A stretch of DNA of 64,000 nucleotides from Coriobacteriaceae bacterium. Its GTDB lineage: Bacteria; Actinomycetota; Coriobacteriia; Coriobacteriales; Coriobacteriaceae. Shown here in pieces: positions 1 through 8,549 of the stretch (positions within the stretch are counted from its first letter, which is position 1; each line of letters begins with the position of its first letter). A program made the translations under genes and the position numbers. Location of the stretch: assembly GCA_025757745.1 (NCBI GenBank), contig CP107217.1:1240001-1304000 (forward strand), given 5' to 3'. The notes beneath the pieces are model-generated. The model saw only the letters and a program-made list of their open reading frames with translations. It made no database searches and had not been told where the DNA came from.

Positions 1-2
1 AC

Positions 3-917
3 TACGACGTCGTGCTCAATACCTGCGGGCCGTATTACCCGCTGGAGGCAGCATCGATCATTGGGCGCTGGGGAATCCCCTACGTTCTGGACTTCCGCGA
101 CCTGGGAGCTATCAACTATCGGCCTGCGATTGTATCAGGTTCCGGGGCCGGCGCGGCCAAAGACGCGCTCAAGCGGCTCTATGGCAAGCTCATAAAGCGC
201 CGCGAGCGCAGGGCGGTGAGTCTTGCCGACCGCGTCATTTGCATCAGCGGCATCGACCTCGAGGCGATGGAGCGGGCCTACGGCCTGGGCTCGAAAGCGA
301 GCGTCGCCACCAACGGCTTCGACGAAGCCAGGCTCGTCTCCATTCGTCCAAGTGGCGATAAGCCATTTGACCTCACCGCCGCCGTCTTTGGCAAGTTTAT
401 GTATTACGACAAAGACAAGGCGGCAGCTATCTTGGACGCCCTCTGCGAGATGCGGGCGGAAGGCGTTGATGCGGGGCTTGTCCACATCGGCAAAAAGTAC
501 GACTGGATTGCAGGGGTTATGGAGTCCAAGGGTATCGACCCGGCTTGTTATGTGAATCTTGGATTGATGGAGTACCAAGCAGGCATGGCACACCTGGGGG
601 ACGCCGATTTCTTCGTGGTAGAAGATACCTCGCCTGACGACGTGGGCACCAAGATCTACGACTACATCTTCTGGAACAAGCCGGTCGTTGCGGTGGTACC
701 GCCCGAAGGACCGCTCGCAAAGTTGCTCTCGGGCTTTGCCAATAGCTTCGTTTGCACGACGAGTGATGAGGTCCGTGCTGCGGTGGAAAAAATCGCGGCT
801 GAGCGATTGGACTGCCTTGACCCGAACCTCGACCGCGACCGGTTCTCGCGCAGACATCAAAACAAGATTATCGAGGGCGTCCTAGAAGACGCCGTCAAGG
901 TGGCGCGAGAGAATTGA
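3..917 (+). CDS. Glycosyltransferase, GT4-like, 5' end missing
   Basis: Probably transfers a sugar from a nucleotide-sugar donor during capsule or exopolysaccharide assembly at the cytoplasmic face of the membrane. The frame is open to the window edge (first codons Y-D-V-V-L-N), so the true start lies upstream; the first in-window start-like codon is GTG at 12. VLDFRD near residue 30 is typical of the N-terminal half of GT4-type enzymes, and the C-terminal half ends in a P-A/V-V-A-V-V-P-P-E stretch like a donor-binding domain. The stop overlaps the TTG start of the next acetyltransferase gene, which suggests an operon. The family is clear, the substrate is not. Confidence 0.8.
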   Translation, partial: YDVVLNTCGPYYPLEAASIIGRWGIPYVLDFRDLGAINYRPAIVSGSGAGAAKDALKRLYGKLIKRRERRAVSLADRVICISGIDLEAMERAYGLGSKASVATNGFDEARLVSIRPSGDKPFDLTAAVFGKFMYYDKDKAAAILDALCEMRAEGVDAGLVHIGKKYDWIAGVMESKGIDPACYVNLGLMEYQAGMAHLGDADFFVVEDTSPDDVGTKIYDYIFWNKPVVAVVPPEGPLAKLLSGFANSFVCTTSDEVRAAVEKIAAERLDCLDPNLDRDRFSRRHQNKIIEGVLEDAVKVAREN

Positions 918-1481
918 TTCGCACCAAGGAAGACCTGCGCCGTTATATGGAAGCTGACAAGAGGATGCTCGAACGGGGGGGGTCGTCACGGTCCCGTGGA
1001 TTACGTCTGGAAGTTCGAGCGGTTGCTGCGTCGGTCGGAGTACTGGCACAACCGGCCAAAGACGCCCCTCACCGTGTTTTGGGGCAAGTTCCTCTCGCTA
1101 CGGCTGGCGCGTATGGAGGCTCGGCTCGGGTTCTCAATCCCGCTCAACGTCTTCGGCAGCGGGCTCAGCATCGCGCACGTTGGCCCCATCGTCGTCAGCC
1201 CTTATGCGTGCATCGGCAGAAACTGCAGGATCCACGTGGACGTGAACATCGGCACGCGGGCTGGCGTACCCAATGAGGCTCCGATCATCGGCGACGACGT
1301 CTACATCGGGTCTGGTGCGAAGCTATTCGGGCGCATCGAGGTGGCCGACCGCATCGCCGTGGGGGCGAACGCCGTTGTGAATAAGAGCTTCGGCGAGCCG
1401 GGCATCTCCATCGGCGGGGTACCGGCCAAGAAGATCAGCGACAAGGGAAACCCCGACTACAAGGGAGGCGATCCTGAATGA
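914..1481 (+). pseudogene. Serine acetyltransferase-like hexapeptide acetyltransferase, out of frame at G8
   Basis: O-acetyltransferase related to serine acetyltransferase, probably decorating a polysaccharide. The reading frame opens at TTG 914 (MIRTKEDLRRYMEADK, a typical N-terminus of this family) but leaves frame at a run of eight G at 975-982. The rest of the protein (V-D-Y-V-W-K-F-E, then left-handed beta-helix hexads GLSIAHVGPIVV, IGRNCRIH, VNIGT, IGDDVYIGSGAKLFG and the closing GVPAKK) continues in another frame to 1481. Removing one G would restore about 188 codons, the usual family length. A product from GTG 996 alone would lack the N-terminal helices. The state may be phase variation, a sequencing error or true loss. 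The stop overlaps the next ATG by four bases. Confidence 0.8.
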
Positions 1482-2191
1482 TAAAGGAGCTAATCAAGAG
1501 AATCCTCTATCCGCATACCCACTCGTCTGAGGCGTTCGCGGACTACCTTAGGCGCAGGGGCGTCGAGGTCGGCGAGGGGTGCTACTTCTTCGACGCGCGG
1601 ACCATCAACGTCGACCTACAGCGACCGCACATGCTTCGGTTTGGGAAGTACGTGAAGGTAACCGGGTATGTGCACATTCTCTGCCATGACTACAGTCGCT
1701 CGGTCGTATTGCAGTCGGGGGGGCACTTCGGAGAGGCTAGAGAAACGGTCATTGGAGATAACGTCTTCATTGGCGCTCACGCAATTGTGTTGATGGGTTC
1801 CAATATTGGCGCAAATTCAATTATTGGCGCAGGTGCGGTTGTCTCCGGATCATGGCCTGAAGACTCTGTAATTGCAGGCAACCCAGCTAAACTCGTTTGT
1901 TCTTTATCTGAATTTGCCTCGAAACGGGAAGAGCGAGAACTCGAGAGCGCCGTTGCTTATGCGAGCGCGTTTAAAAAACGTAATGGCTGTTGGCCAAGCG
2001 TTAATCAGATGTCAAATGCTTTTGCATGGCTTTATTTCCCGCATTCCGAAGAAACTCTTCATAAATGTCCAGGGCTTTTCACATTAAACGGAGTCGATCC
2101 AAATGTGCTCAAAAAGGAATTCCTTACATCTCAGCCCAAGTTTGATAGTTTTCAAGAATTTTTGGAATATTGCGCCAAGGATCCAGTTTGA
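1478..2191 (+). CDS. Hexapeptide-repeat acyltransferase (polysaccharide O-acetyltransferase)
   Basis: Probable acetyl-CoA-dependent O-acetyltransferase of a surface polysaccharide. Residues about 25-140 show left-handed beta-helix hexads (VEVGEGCYFF, LRFGKYVKVTGYVHI, IGDNVFIGAHAIVLMG, IGANSIIGAGAVVSG) and the usual end V-I-A-G-N-P-A-K-L. H66-like catalytic histidine candidates lie in HILCHDY. An extra C-terminal region of about 90 residues follows and is rich in aromatic residues; I do not recognise it. ATG overlaps the stop of the upstream acetyltransferase (ATGA), so the two are translationally coupled. The second half of the gene is clearly more AT-rich than the first, which hints at a mosaic or recombined gene. 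Confidence 0.82.
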   Translation: MIKELIKRILYPHTHSSEAFADYLRRRGVEVGEGCYFFDARTINVDLQRPHMLRFGKYVKVTGYVHILCHDYSRSVVLQSGGHFGEARETVIGDNVFIGAHAIVLMGSNIGANSIIGAGAVVSGSWPEDSVIAGNPAKLVCSLSEFASKREERELESAVAYASAFKKRNGCWPSVNQMSNAFAWLYFPHSEETLHKCPGLFTLNGVDPNVLKKEFLTSQPKFDSFQEFLEYCAKDPV

Positions 2192-2353
2192 AATCGAAGC
2201 CTTAGATAGTAATTCTGGGCTGCCAGCCTACGTCCCTGCTTAAGAGCGGCTTGGAGTCATCTAAATAATGTGCAGGTGTGACTTATGAACCATTACCTGC
2301 TGAAGTAGTCACAATTCGTATGAATTAATGTTCTTTGACAATTGGAGATTGAT

Positions 2354-3613
2354 ATGAAGATTGCTGTCGCCGGAACCGGCTACGTCGGCCTGTCCCTCGC
2401 CGTCCTGCTCTCGCAGCACAACGAGGTGCACGCGCTGGACATCGTGCCCGAGAAGGTCGAGAAGATCAACAACTTCGAGTCGCCCATCCAGGACGACGAA
2501 ATCGAGCGCTTCCTGGCGGAAGCCAAGGCGGGGGAGCGCGAGCTCGACCTGAACGCCACCGTCGACGTGGCAGAGGCGTATACGGGCGCCGACTACGCCG
2601 TAATCGCCACGCCCACTAACTACGACAGCGACAGGAACTTCTTCGACACGAGCTCCGTCGAGGCGGCCATCGCCGCCGTTCGCTCGGTGAACCCGGACGC
2701 CTGGATCGTCATCAAGTCGACCATCCCCGTCGGCTACACCGCGGGCCTGCGCGAGAGGCTGGGCGACGACAAGATCTTCTTCAGCCCGGAGTTCCTGCGC
2801 GAGAGCAAGGCTCTATACGACAACCTGCACCCCAGCCGCATCGTGGTGGGCGCGCCGAAGGAGGACGCCGACGCCGTCGCGGCTGCCGAGCGCTTCGCCG
2901 GCCTTCTCGCACAGGGCGCCGACCCCGCCGAGCTGGAGCGCGTGAACGCCGACGGTACCGTGGGCATCCCGGAACTCGTGCTGGGCACCACCGAGGCCGA
3001 GGCCGTCAAGCTCTTCGCCAACACCTACCTGGCGCTTCGCGTGGCCTACTTTAACGAGCTCGACACCTACTGCGAGGTCCGCGGCCTCAACACCCGCGAC
3101 GTCATCGACGGTGTGTGCCTGGAGCCGCGCATCGGCAGCCACTATAACAACCCCAGCTTCGGCTACGGCGGTTACTGCCTGCCCAAGGACACCAAGCAGC
3201 TGCTGGCCAACTACAAGGACGTGCCCCAGAACCTGATCGAGGCCATCGTGGAGGCCAACCGCACCCGCAAGGACTTCGTCGCCGACGAGGTGCTGCAGAT
3301 GGTGTGGGACCGCGTGTACGAGGGCAAGCCGAAGCCGGTCGTGGGCGTGTACCGCCTGACGATGAAGTCCAACTCCGACAACTTCCGTGCGAGCTCCATC
3401 CAGGGCGTCATGAAGCGCGTGAAGGCCAAGGGCGTGCCCGTGGTGGTCTACGAGCCCACGCTGGACGCACCGGAGTTCTTCGGTTCCGAGGTCACGCACG
3501 ACCTGGAGGCCTTCAAGGCCGGCTGCGACGTGATCGTCGCCAACCGCTGGAGCGACGAGCTCGCGGACGTGGCGGACAAGGTCTACACGAGGGATCTGTT
3601 TAAGCGGGACTAG
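2354..3613 (+). CDS. ugd: UDP-glucose 6-dehydrogenase
   Basis: Oxidises UDP-glucose to UDP-glucuronate with NAD+, giving the acidic sugar donor for capsule or EPS. The N-terminal Rossmann motif is GTGYVGLSLAVLLS at residues 6-19, the central dimerisation domain follows, and the active-site cysteine is Cys275 within GYGGYCLPKDTK. The length of 419 aa is normal for the Gram-positive subgroup. ATG 2354 is preferred because GGAG at 2344-2347 sits seven bases upstream; an in-frame TTG at 2342 would lie on that ribosome binding site. It follows a 160-bp AT-rich gap after the acetyltransferase and ends just before a strong hairpin, so it is probably the last gene of the polysaccharide cluster. Confidence 0.93.
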   Translation: MKIAVAGTGYVGLSLAVLLSQHNEVHALDIVPEKVEKINNFESPIQDDEIERFLAEAKAGERELDLNATVDVAEAYTGADYAVIATPTNYDSDRNFFDTSSVEAAIAAVRSVNPDAWIVIKSTIPVGYTAGLRERLGDDKIFFSPEFLRESKALYDNLHPSRIVVGAPKEDADAVAAAERFAGLLAQGADPAELERVNADGTVGIPELVLGTTEAEAVKLFANTYLALRVAYFNELDTYCEVRGLNTRDVIDGVCLEPRIGSHYNNPSFGYGGYCLPKDTKQLLANYKDVPQNLIEAIVEANRTRKDFVADEVLQMVWDRVYEGKPKPVVGVYRLTMKSNSDNFRASSIQGVMKRVKAKGVPVVVYEPTLDAPEFFGSEVTHDLEAFKAGCDVIVANRWSDELADVADKVYTRDLFKRD

Positions 3614-3669
3614 GGGACAGATGGCCGCCTGGGTCGGGGCGGCCACAATCTATAAGTAGAAACTAATTT

Positions 3670-3710
3670 GGGCACGGGGTGTATCGGCTGCGCCGATACA
3701 CCCCGTGCCC
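3670..3710. terminator. Long perfect hairpin, probable bidirectional terminator
   Basis: A 19-bp perfect stem (GGGCACGGGGTGTATCGGC and its complement) closes on a three-base loop TGC, 56 bases after ugd. No clean T-run follows on the plus strand. The stem is longer and more perfect than a usual intrinsic terminator. Confidence 0.7.
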
Positions 3711-3796
3711 AGTTATTCTCGCTAAACACACTCACAGTCACTGCGGATTAAACCCAATGCCATTTGTTCTACGGTGTGCACGATAAGGAGTGACGC

Positions 3797-3949
3797 GTGA
3801 GCCGCAAACGGAATTGCTTCCCTATCGACGATCGTCTTCTCGCCAATGTGGCGTATGTCATATCATCAAGCTTGCCGTGGCGGTTTGAGGCGGCCTTTAG
3901 CCAAGGACGTTTGGATTGCCATAGAAAACGGAGGAGCGTACAACTTTGA
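3797..3949 (+). CDS. Possible 50-aa leader or small protein upstream of the STAND gene
   Basis: GTG at 3797 is preceded by AAGGAG (3785-3790) with six bases spacing and opens 50 codons. The stop TGA (3947-3949) overlaps the ATG of the next gene (TGATG), so the two would be translationally coupled. The peptide begins VSRKRNCFPIDD, is basic, has two cysteines, and shows no recognised domain or membrane segment. It could be a regulatory leader, an inhibitor of the large NTPase, or a chance frame. Only the ribosome binding site and the stop-start overlap support it. Confidence 0.35.
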   Translation: MSRKRNCFPIDDRLLANVAYVISSSLPWRFEAAFSQGRLDCHRKRRSVQL

Positions 3950-6900
3950 TGAGCAGAGAAATTGAAATCAGGGAAAGAATCGCCAGGCTCGATCCTGCTG
4001 CCTTTCAGAACCTCGCCCAGGAATTGCTTACGCAGCATTTTAGATATGATAAGCCCGTACACAGGGGGTCTGCCGCCCGCTCGGCGGCAACGGCCCCGGG
4101 GACGCCTGACACAATCTGGCTTTTGCCTCACAACAAATACGCCTATCTCGAATGCGGCCATTATCCGGATAGAGCTGAAGCGAAGAATAAAATCGAAAAA
4201 GATATTAGGAAGTGCCTGGAGACCGAAAGAATAGAACTCGAATCTGGGCAGCTGGTCAAGATAGTCATCGCACATTCATGTCGAAGGCTAGACAGTTCTG
4301 ACCTCAGCTATCTAAGAGGCATTGACGATCGCGTTGAGCTTGTGGGCACGGATGAAATGGCGAGCTTGTTGGCACGTCGGTACCCAAATCTTGCGAGAGA
4401 GCATCTGGGCATCGAGGTGGGTACTGGGCAAATTATGTCCCCGGACGAATTCGAATCCGCAGTTGAAAAGAACAGCTTCGCCTCTACTCTGAAGGTCGAT
4501 TTGCTTGGCAGGGATAAAGAGATTAACGAGCTTCTCGCTGCGCTCGAAGAGTATCAGTTTATCTTGGTGCATGGGCGCCCTGGATGCGGGAAGACCAGGC
4601 TCTGCGTAGAGGCCCTGCGTCGTTTTGCAGACTGTAGCGGAGCATATCCACTTGTCATTCTATCGAACAAGTTGCCCATTTGGAACGATTTAGCGAATGA
4701 TGTCCCCAAAGAGGACCCTTCTATAATTCTGCTCGATGATGCCAACGAACTCACTGGCCTCGAAGGGTTTGCGAACTTCGTGTCTAACAGGGGCAATATA
4801 AAGGTCCTTATGACCGTAAGAAATTATGCGTTCGGGTTCGTGAACAACTCCGTTTCAAAGTTCTGCAAGCCTTACCTCTATAAGGTCAATCCGCTTGACG
4901 AGGAGACGGCCCTAAGCGTGGTCGAGAATGGATTTGGTATCGCGAAAGGAAGAGCCTCAGCGGATATTATCCGCTTGTCGAGGGGTAACATGCGCTTGGC
5001 CTGCGCGGCGGCCGAGGTCGCTAAGGAACGTGGGATCGAGGTATTCTCTACGATGCCGAGCCTCATAGAGGCTTGCTACGGAGAGAAGGCTTCTAGCCTG
5101 GGCGGTGACGCCAAAAGGGCGGCGACAATCGTCTCGGTTTTGGACGCGCACAGGGTAGAGGGAAACAAAGACCTGGATAAGCTGCTTGCCAAGTTTGGGA
5201 TTTCTCATAACAGATACGTCGATGCTTGCGCCACTCTGTGCCACGACGAACTGGTGGATGCATGTCAGGACATGGTGGCGGTAGCGCCGGGCGAACAGGT
5301 TTTGAGGGATTATTTGCTCTACCAGGCTTTCATAGCCGAGAAAAGCTTGTCTCTTTTCGATATCAACGAGTTGGAGTGCGGCAATACACTATGCCCCAGG
5401 GTTGTCGACACCCTTGTGAACAATTTCTTCAGTGACGAGCTTGTCTCCTCCTTGAAATCGCAACTGGTCGACATTTGGTCGTCAGCGAATAATGAGACGC
5501 GATGGAGGATGGTGGAGGAATACCATATCCTTCTCGGCGAGAAGGGCCTTGGCCACATTCTCGAAGCAATCGAGGGCTGCGAACCTGGAAACTACGATTA
5601 CCTTGACTTCAAATTCGACAAGAGCCGTGGATTCAACTCTCCGAAATCTCATATCCTCAAATCGCTCGCGTCCTTTCTGCATGCCCCTAAATTCAGCGAG
5701 CCGGAAGAGCTGTTCTTCATGGCGTTGGAGAAGAACATTCTGCCTCCAGGGGAGGCAAAGCAGACACTCACGAAGAGCATGTGCTTCAACGAGAACTCGC
5801 ATTCGAACGGGTTTCGATACGAGAATGAGGTCCTCGAACGCCTTGCGTGTGAGTTTCGCAAAACAAAGGAGGATAGGTACGGGGTTCTACTTGCCTATTA
5901 TGTTGAGACTTTACTGGCGGCAACGTACGACGGCCCGACAAGGATGGAGGGAAACAAGGTCACGTTCATCCATGGAAACCACGTCTACACCGAGGCGATG
6001 ATCGGCTTGCGAAGGCGTGCGATCGCCTGCCTCAAGGAGCTCAGAGGCTGTTCGAAGTTGAGCCGGCTTTGCGATACGGTGATTGCAGGTGTTCGGGGTT
6101 TCGATGGTGACGACGGGGCTGGTCGGTTGTGGAAAGAGACCCTGGAGGAGTTATATAAAGGATATGTTTCCCAAATCGAGTCGATTGAGATTTGCGGCTT
6201 ACCTGGGTTTGTCCAATTGGAGAAAGAGCTCATATCCCAAGGCGTCATCGCCAGAGAGGGGCTCCCGTTCCTCTCCACGTCGCCCGAAGTACGGATCGCA
6301 GCCCGGATTTTCTTTGACGATTCCCCTGGACATGTTATCTCGGGGGAACTGACCGAGCTTGTTCAAACAGCTAGCTCGGCAGAACTGGTGTCGGCAATCT
6401 CGATTGTGTGCTCTGCCGGCCGGCAGAGCTCAACTTACGTTCCTTACCCAATCCTGAGGAACGTCATGATTCTTGGTGCTGACACTTTGATCGAACGCGC
6501 AGGCTCGATCATTCTCTCTGATATCCCCTTGTATGCGCTTCCGGACGATTTGCTAATTCGCTGGATTGACCTATTCGGCATCGATCGGGTTCGCGGTCTT
6601 GCCCTGAAACGACAGGAGAATGAGATTCCCGAATGGCTAAGTTGGATGGACGAAGTCCGGTTTAAGAAGTTCGGATTCAGTCCCGATTTGGCAAGGGATA
6701 TCGAGGGGGGAGCCGAGGAGTACGGCGAAACAATTTCGTATGAGGTGGCGATGGAGATCGACTCTGCAGCTTCGGGCTTTTTCGCTAGATATGTGGCCGG
6801 CGTCCTGCAGAAGCTGGACAGGGGTTCGTACGGCTTTTGCAGGCTTCTTCCCAGCAACATCAACAATGCCGAGCAGAAGGCGTTTGTCTCCAAGCCCGCA

Positions 6901-7578
6901 ATGTTGCGCCTTGCGGAAGAAATCTTGCTTAATGACGTAAGCGGAACGAGCCCCCATTGGAATGAGGATCTTCTTCGTTTTATCGTCGCCAACGATGGTC
7001 AATTCCCCGAGAGGGCAATGCCCGTGCTCATGGAGTTCAATGCGACTTACGCGATGGAACAATTGGGCAAGGCAACTTGGAAGGAGGAGAACGGCGAGGC
7101 CGCAACCGACGGAACATGGAAAGCTATAGAAGGGTTTGAGGTAAATCTACAGCGCATGGTGAAGCCTTTCGCTTTGAAGCATTTTCTTAATTACGCTATT
7201 GAGCATCGCGGCGATGCTGTCGTGTCTTGGCTGGCATCGCGTTCGGTGCGTGACGGGAAACTTGCCGACCATCTGCCAGATGTTGCAATGGAGTTACCCA
7301 AGAATCTGAAGGTCAAGTACATAGTTTTACTGTGCCAAGAGGGACTTAGCCCAGAAGAACTCGAAAAGGTGCCTTTAATCATGTCTTCCTTCGGCGCATC
7401 GTGGAGTGGGAGCGAAATCCCTCTTCTTCAAGGGAAGATTGACTTCATTGAAGAGGCGATCGAAAATTTGCCCGGAGCTGCCCTGATAAGGCATCGTATG
7501 GTTTTGGAAGACGCGATAGCCTCGGTGAAGCGACGCATAGAATACGCTGAGGTTGACGAGTTCCTTCACCCATTTTAG
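3949..7578 (+). CDS. Nuclease-like/STAND-type P-loop NTPase, candidate antiviral sensor-effector
   Basis: A 1209-aa protein of unknown function with the layout of a STAND defence protein. Residues about 1-150 look like a restriction-endonuclease (PD-(D/E)XK-type) domain: the segment G-T-P-D54-T-I-W is followed by Y-L-E68-C-G, although the usual lysine is absent, so it may be inactive or divergent. A P-loop NTPase follows: Walker A GRPGCGKT at 209-216, Walker B with Asp263-Asp264 in IILLDDANE, and an arginine sensor-like T-V-R-N-Y-A. Residues from about 450 to the end are largely helical and lack recognised motifs, as in the sensor repeats of STAND proteins. ATG 3949 is favoured over TTG 3946 because GGAGGAG lies upstream. 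A known antiviral role for such architectures (Avs-like) is family knowledge; the role here is inferred. Confidence 0.72.
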   Translation: MSREIEIRERIARLDPAAFQNLAQELLTQHFRYDKPVHRGSAARSAATAPGTPDTIWLLPHNKYAYLECGHYPDRAEAKNKIEKDIRKCLETERIELESGQLVKIVIAHSCRRLDSSDLSYLRGIDDRVELVGTDEMASLLARRYPNLAREHLGIEVGTGQIMSPDEFESAVEKNSFASTLKVDLLGRDKEINELLAALEEYQFILVHGRPGCGKTRLCVEALRRFADCSGAYPLVILSNKLPIWNDLANDVPKEDPSIILLDDANELTGLEGFANFVSNRGNIKVLMTVRNYAFGFVNNSVSKFCKPYLYKVNPLDEETALSVVENGFGIAKGRASADIIRLSRGNMRLACAAAEVAKERGIEVFSTMPSLIEACYGEKASSLGGDAKRAATIVSVLDAHRVEGNKDLDKLLAKFGISHNRYVDACATLCHDELVDACQDMVAVAPGEQVLRDYLLYQAFIAEKSLSLFDINELECGNTLCPRVVDTLVNNFFSDELVSSLKSQLVDIWSSANNETRWRMVEEYHILLGEKGLGHILEAIEGCEPGNYDYLDFKFDKSRGFNSPKSHILKSLASFLHAPKFSEPEELFFMALEKNILPPGEAKQTLTKSMCFNENSHSNGFRYENEVLERLACEFRKTKEDRYGVLLAYYVETLLAATYDGPTRMEGNKVTFIHGNHVYTEAMIGLRRRAIACLKELRGCSKLSRLCDTVIAGVRGFDGDDGAGRLWKETLEELYKGYVSQIESIEICGLPGFVQLEKELISQGVIAREGLPFLSTSPEVRIAARIFFDDSPGHVISGELTELVQTASSAELVSAISIVCSAGRQSSTYVPYPILRNVMILGADTLIERAGSIILSDIPLYALPDDLLIRWIDLFGIDRVRGLALKRQENEIPEWLSWMDEVRFKKFGFSPDLARDIEGGAEEYGETISYEVAMEIDSAASGFFARYVAGVLQKLDRGSYGFCRLLPSNINNAEQKAFVSKPAMLRLAEEILLNDVSGTSPHWNEDLLRFIVANDGQFPERAMPVLMEFNATYAMEQLGKATWKEENGEAATDGTWKAIEGFEVNLQRMVKPFALKHFLNYAIEHRGDAVVSWLASRSVRDGKLADHLPDVAMELPKNLKVKYIVLLCQEGLSPEELEKVPLIMSSFGASWSGSEIPLLQGKIDFIEEAIENLPGAALIRHRMVLEDAIASVKRRIEYAEVDEFLHPF

Positions 7579-7853
7579 CGTCTTGGTGCGCGCTTTGGGG
7601 GTTCTCAGGTATTCGCCGGAGCGCGAGCTGCCCTCTCAGTTATGAAACCGATCGTGAGTTTACTGGTTTTCCTGCGTTTTACAGAATAGGGACCCATCGC
7701 CAGTCTTCTCATGAACCAGAGGAACACAGTCCTGGAGAGCCTTTTGAGAAACGAGAGGGCCGCAATCGCGACGCTCTCCCGGGTCAGGTGACTGAATAGA
7801 GCGACGGCCTCTACGTTCATGCTGGCGCCACGGGACTAAGCCCGGAGTCGCAG
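7579..7853. other. Gene-poor gap, probably decayed sequence
   Basis: 275 bases after the STAND gene with only short chance frames on both strands. A 71-codon minus-strand frame (7605-7820) has no recognised features. No repeat or terminator stands out. Confidence 0.4.
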
Positions 7854-8078
7854 ATGTGGTCATTCTCGGCCGATTTGCTGTCAGTGCGAAAGTCAGGGTC
7901 CTCGATGTGCCACGCCGAGCGGTACGGTCTTTCGAGGCTGGAGAGGTTCGCTAGCATAGAGATTCGTGAAGGGCGGCTAGCCGAGTACACAGTAGGGGAC
8001 GTCCTCGCTGCCCGGCTGTCTATCGACCCGGAGAGGCGCTCCGGCGACATCGCTAGCAAGGAAATGCTCGTTGGATGA
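7854..8078 (+). CDS. Hypothetical 74-aa protein
   Basis: I do not recognise this product. ATG 7854 has GGAG at 7844-7847, and the stop overlaps the ATG of the following frame (ATGA), which argues for a real small operon. The peptide starts MWSFSADLLSVRKSG, is soluble, and contains a stretch IEIREGRLAEYTVGDVLAARL that looks like folded protein. It may be a remnant of a mobile-element gene. It lies between two candidate defence genes. Confidence 0.33.
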   Translation: MWSFSADLLSVRKSGSSMCHAERYGLSRLERFASIEIREGRLAEYTVGDVLAARLSIDPERRSGDIASKEMLVG

Positions 8079-8446
8079 GGGCGACGGCGGCGTGGCACTA
8101 CGACGTCGGCAAGGTCGTTTCCTCGCCCTATGAGTCCTGCACGCCCGAGAGAAAGCAGGCCAAGTGCCCAAACCTAATCGCCAGGAAGCGCCGCCTTGAA
8201 CCGAAGGATGCAGCGATTGTCTCAGCCATCCCGGCCCCAATGCCCTGGCTCAAGGAAGCGGGCCTGATGGACTCCGAGGAGAACCTGAATCTAGTCGCCA
8301 AAGTGCTCGAGGACACGCTTACAGGTGCCTCGTTAAAGACGAGTAAGGGTATGCTGAAGGGGTCAGACGAGCAGAGGAAGGTAAAACCCGGATCGCCGGC
8401 GGAAGCCAACCCGTACGATGTGCTAACTAGGAGGCGGAAAGAATGA
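8075..8446 (+). CDS. Hypothetical 123-aa protein
   Basis: Unrecognised product, overlapping the previous frame by four bases and followed by another ATGA overlap at 8443. It is basic and contains KCPNLIARKRRLEPKDAAIV and a lysine-rich end. There are no membrane segments. The reading could be a remnant of a plasmid or mobile-element gene; the overlaps on both sides are its best support. The weak upstream AAGGAA element is 17 bases away, so translation probably depends on coupling. Confidence 0.33.
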   Translation: MRATAAWHYDVGKVVSSPYESCTPERKQAKCPNLIARKRRLEPKDAAIVSAIPAPMPWLKEAGLMDSEENLNLVAKVLEDTLTGASLKTSKGMLKGSDEQRKVKPGSPAEANPYDVLTRRRKE

Positions 8447-8508
8447 CGTGCGAGAACGACAGCAAGCTCGACATGGCCCCGCTAGGACATTGCCCAAGCC
8501 AAGGATAA
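8443..8508 (+). CDS. Very short 21-aa frame with strong ribosome binding site
   Basis: ATG 8443 follows TAGGAGGC with seven bases spacing, one of the best ribosome binding sites in this region, yet the frame closes after 21 codons (MTCENDSKLDMAPLG...). It overlaps the preceding stop (ATGA). Most simply this is the start of a gene whose body was deleted before the TIR gene was placed downstream. Confidence 0.22.
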   Translation: MTCENDSKLDMAPLGHCPSQG

Positions 8509-8549
8509 AGACGTAATATGACCCTGAGCAGGGAAGTAAGGTAACCATC

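Noticed and set aside
7605..7820. 71-aa minus-strand frame downstream of the STAND gene
   Set aside because: Looks partly protein-like but has no recognised motif and no convincing start; not enough to call.
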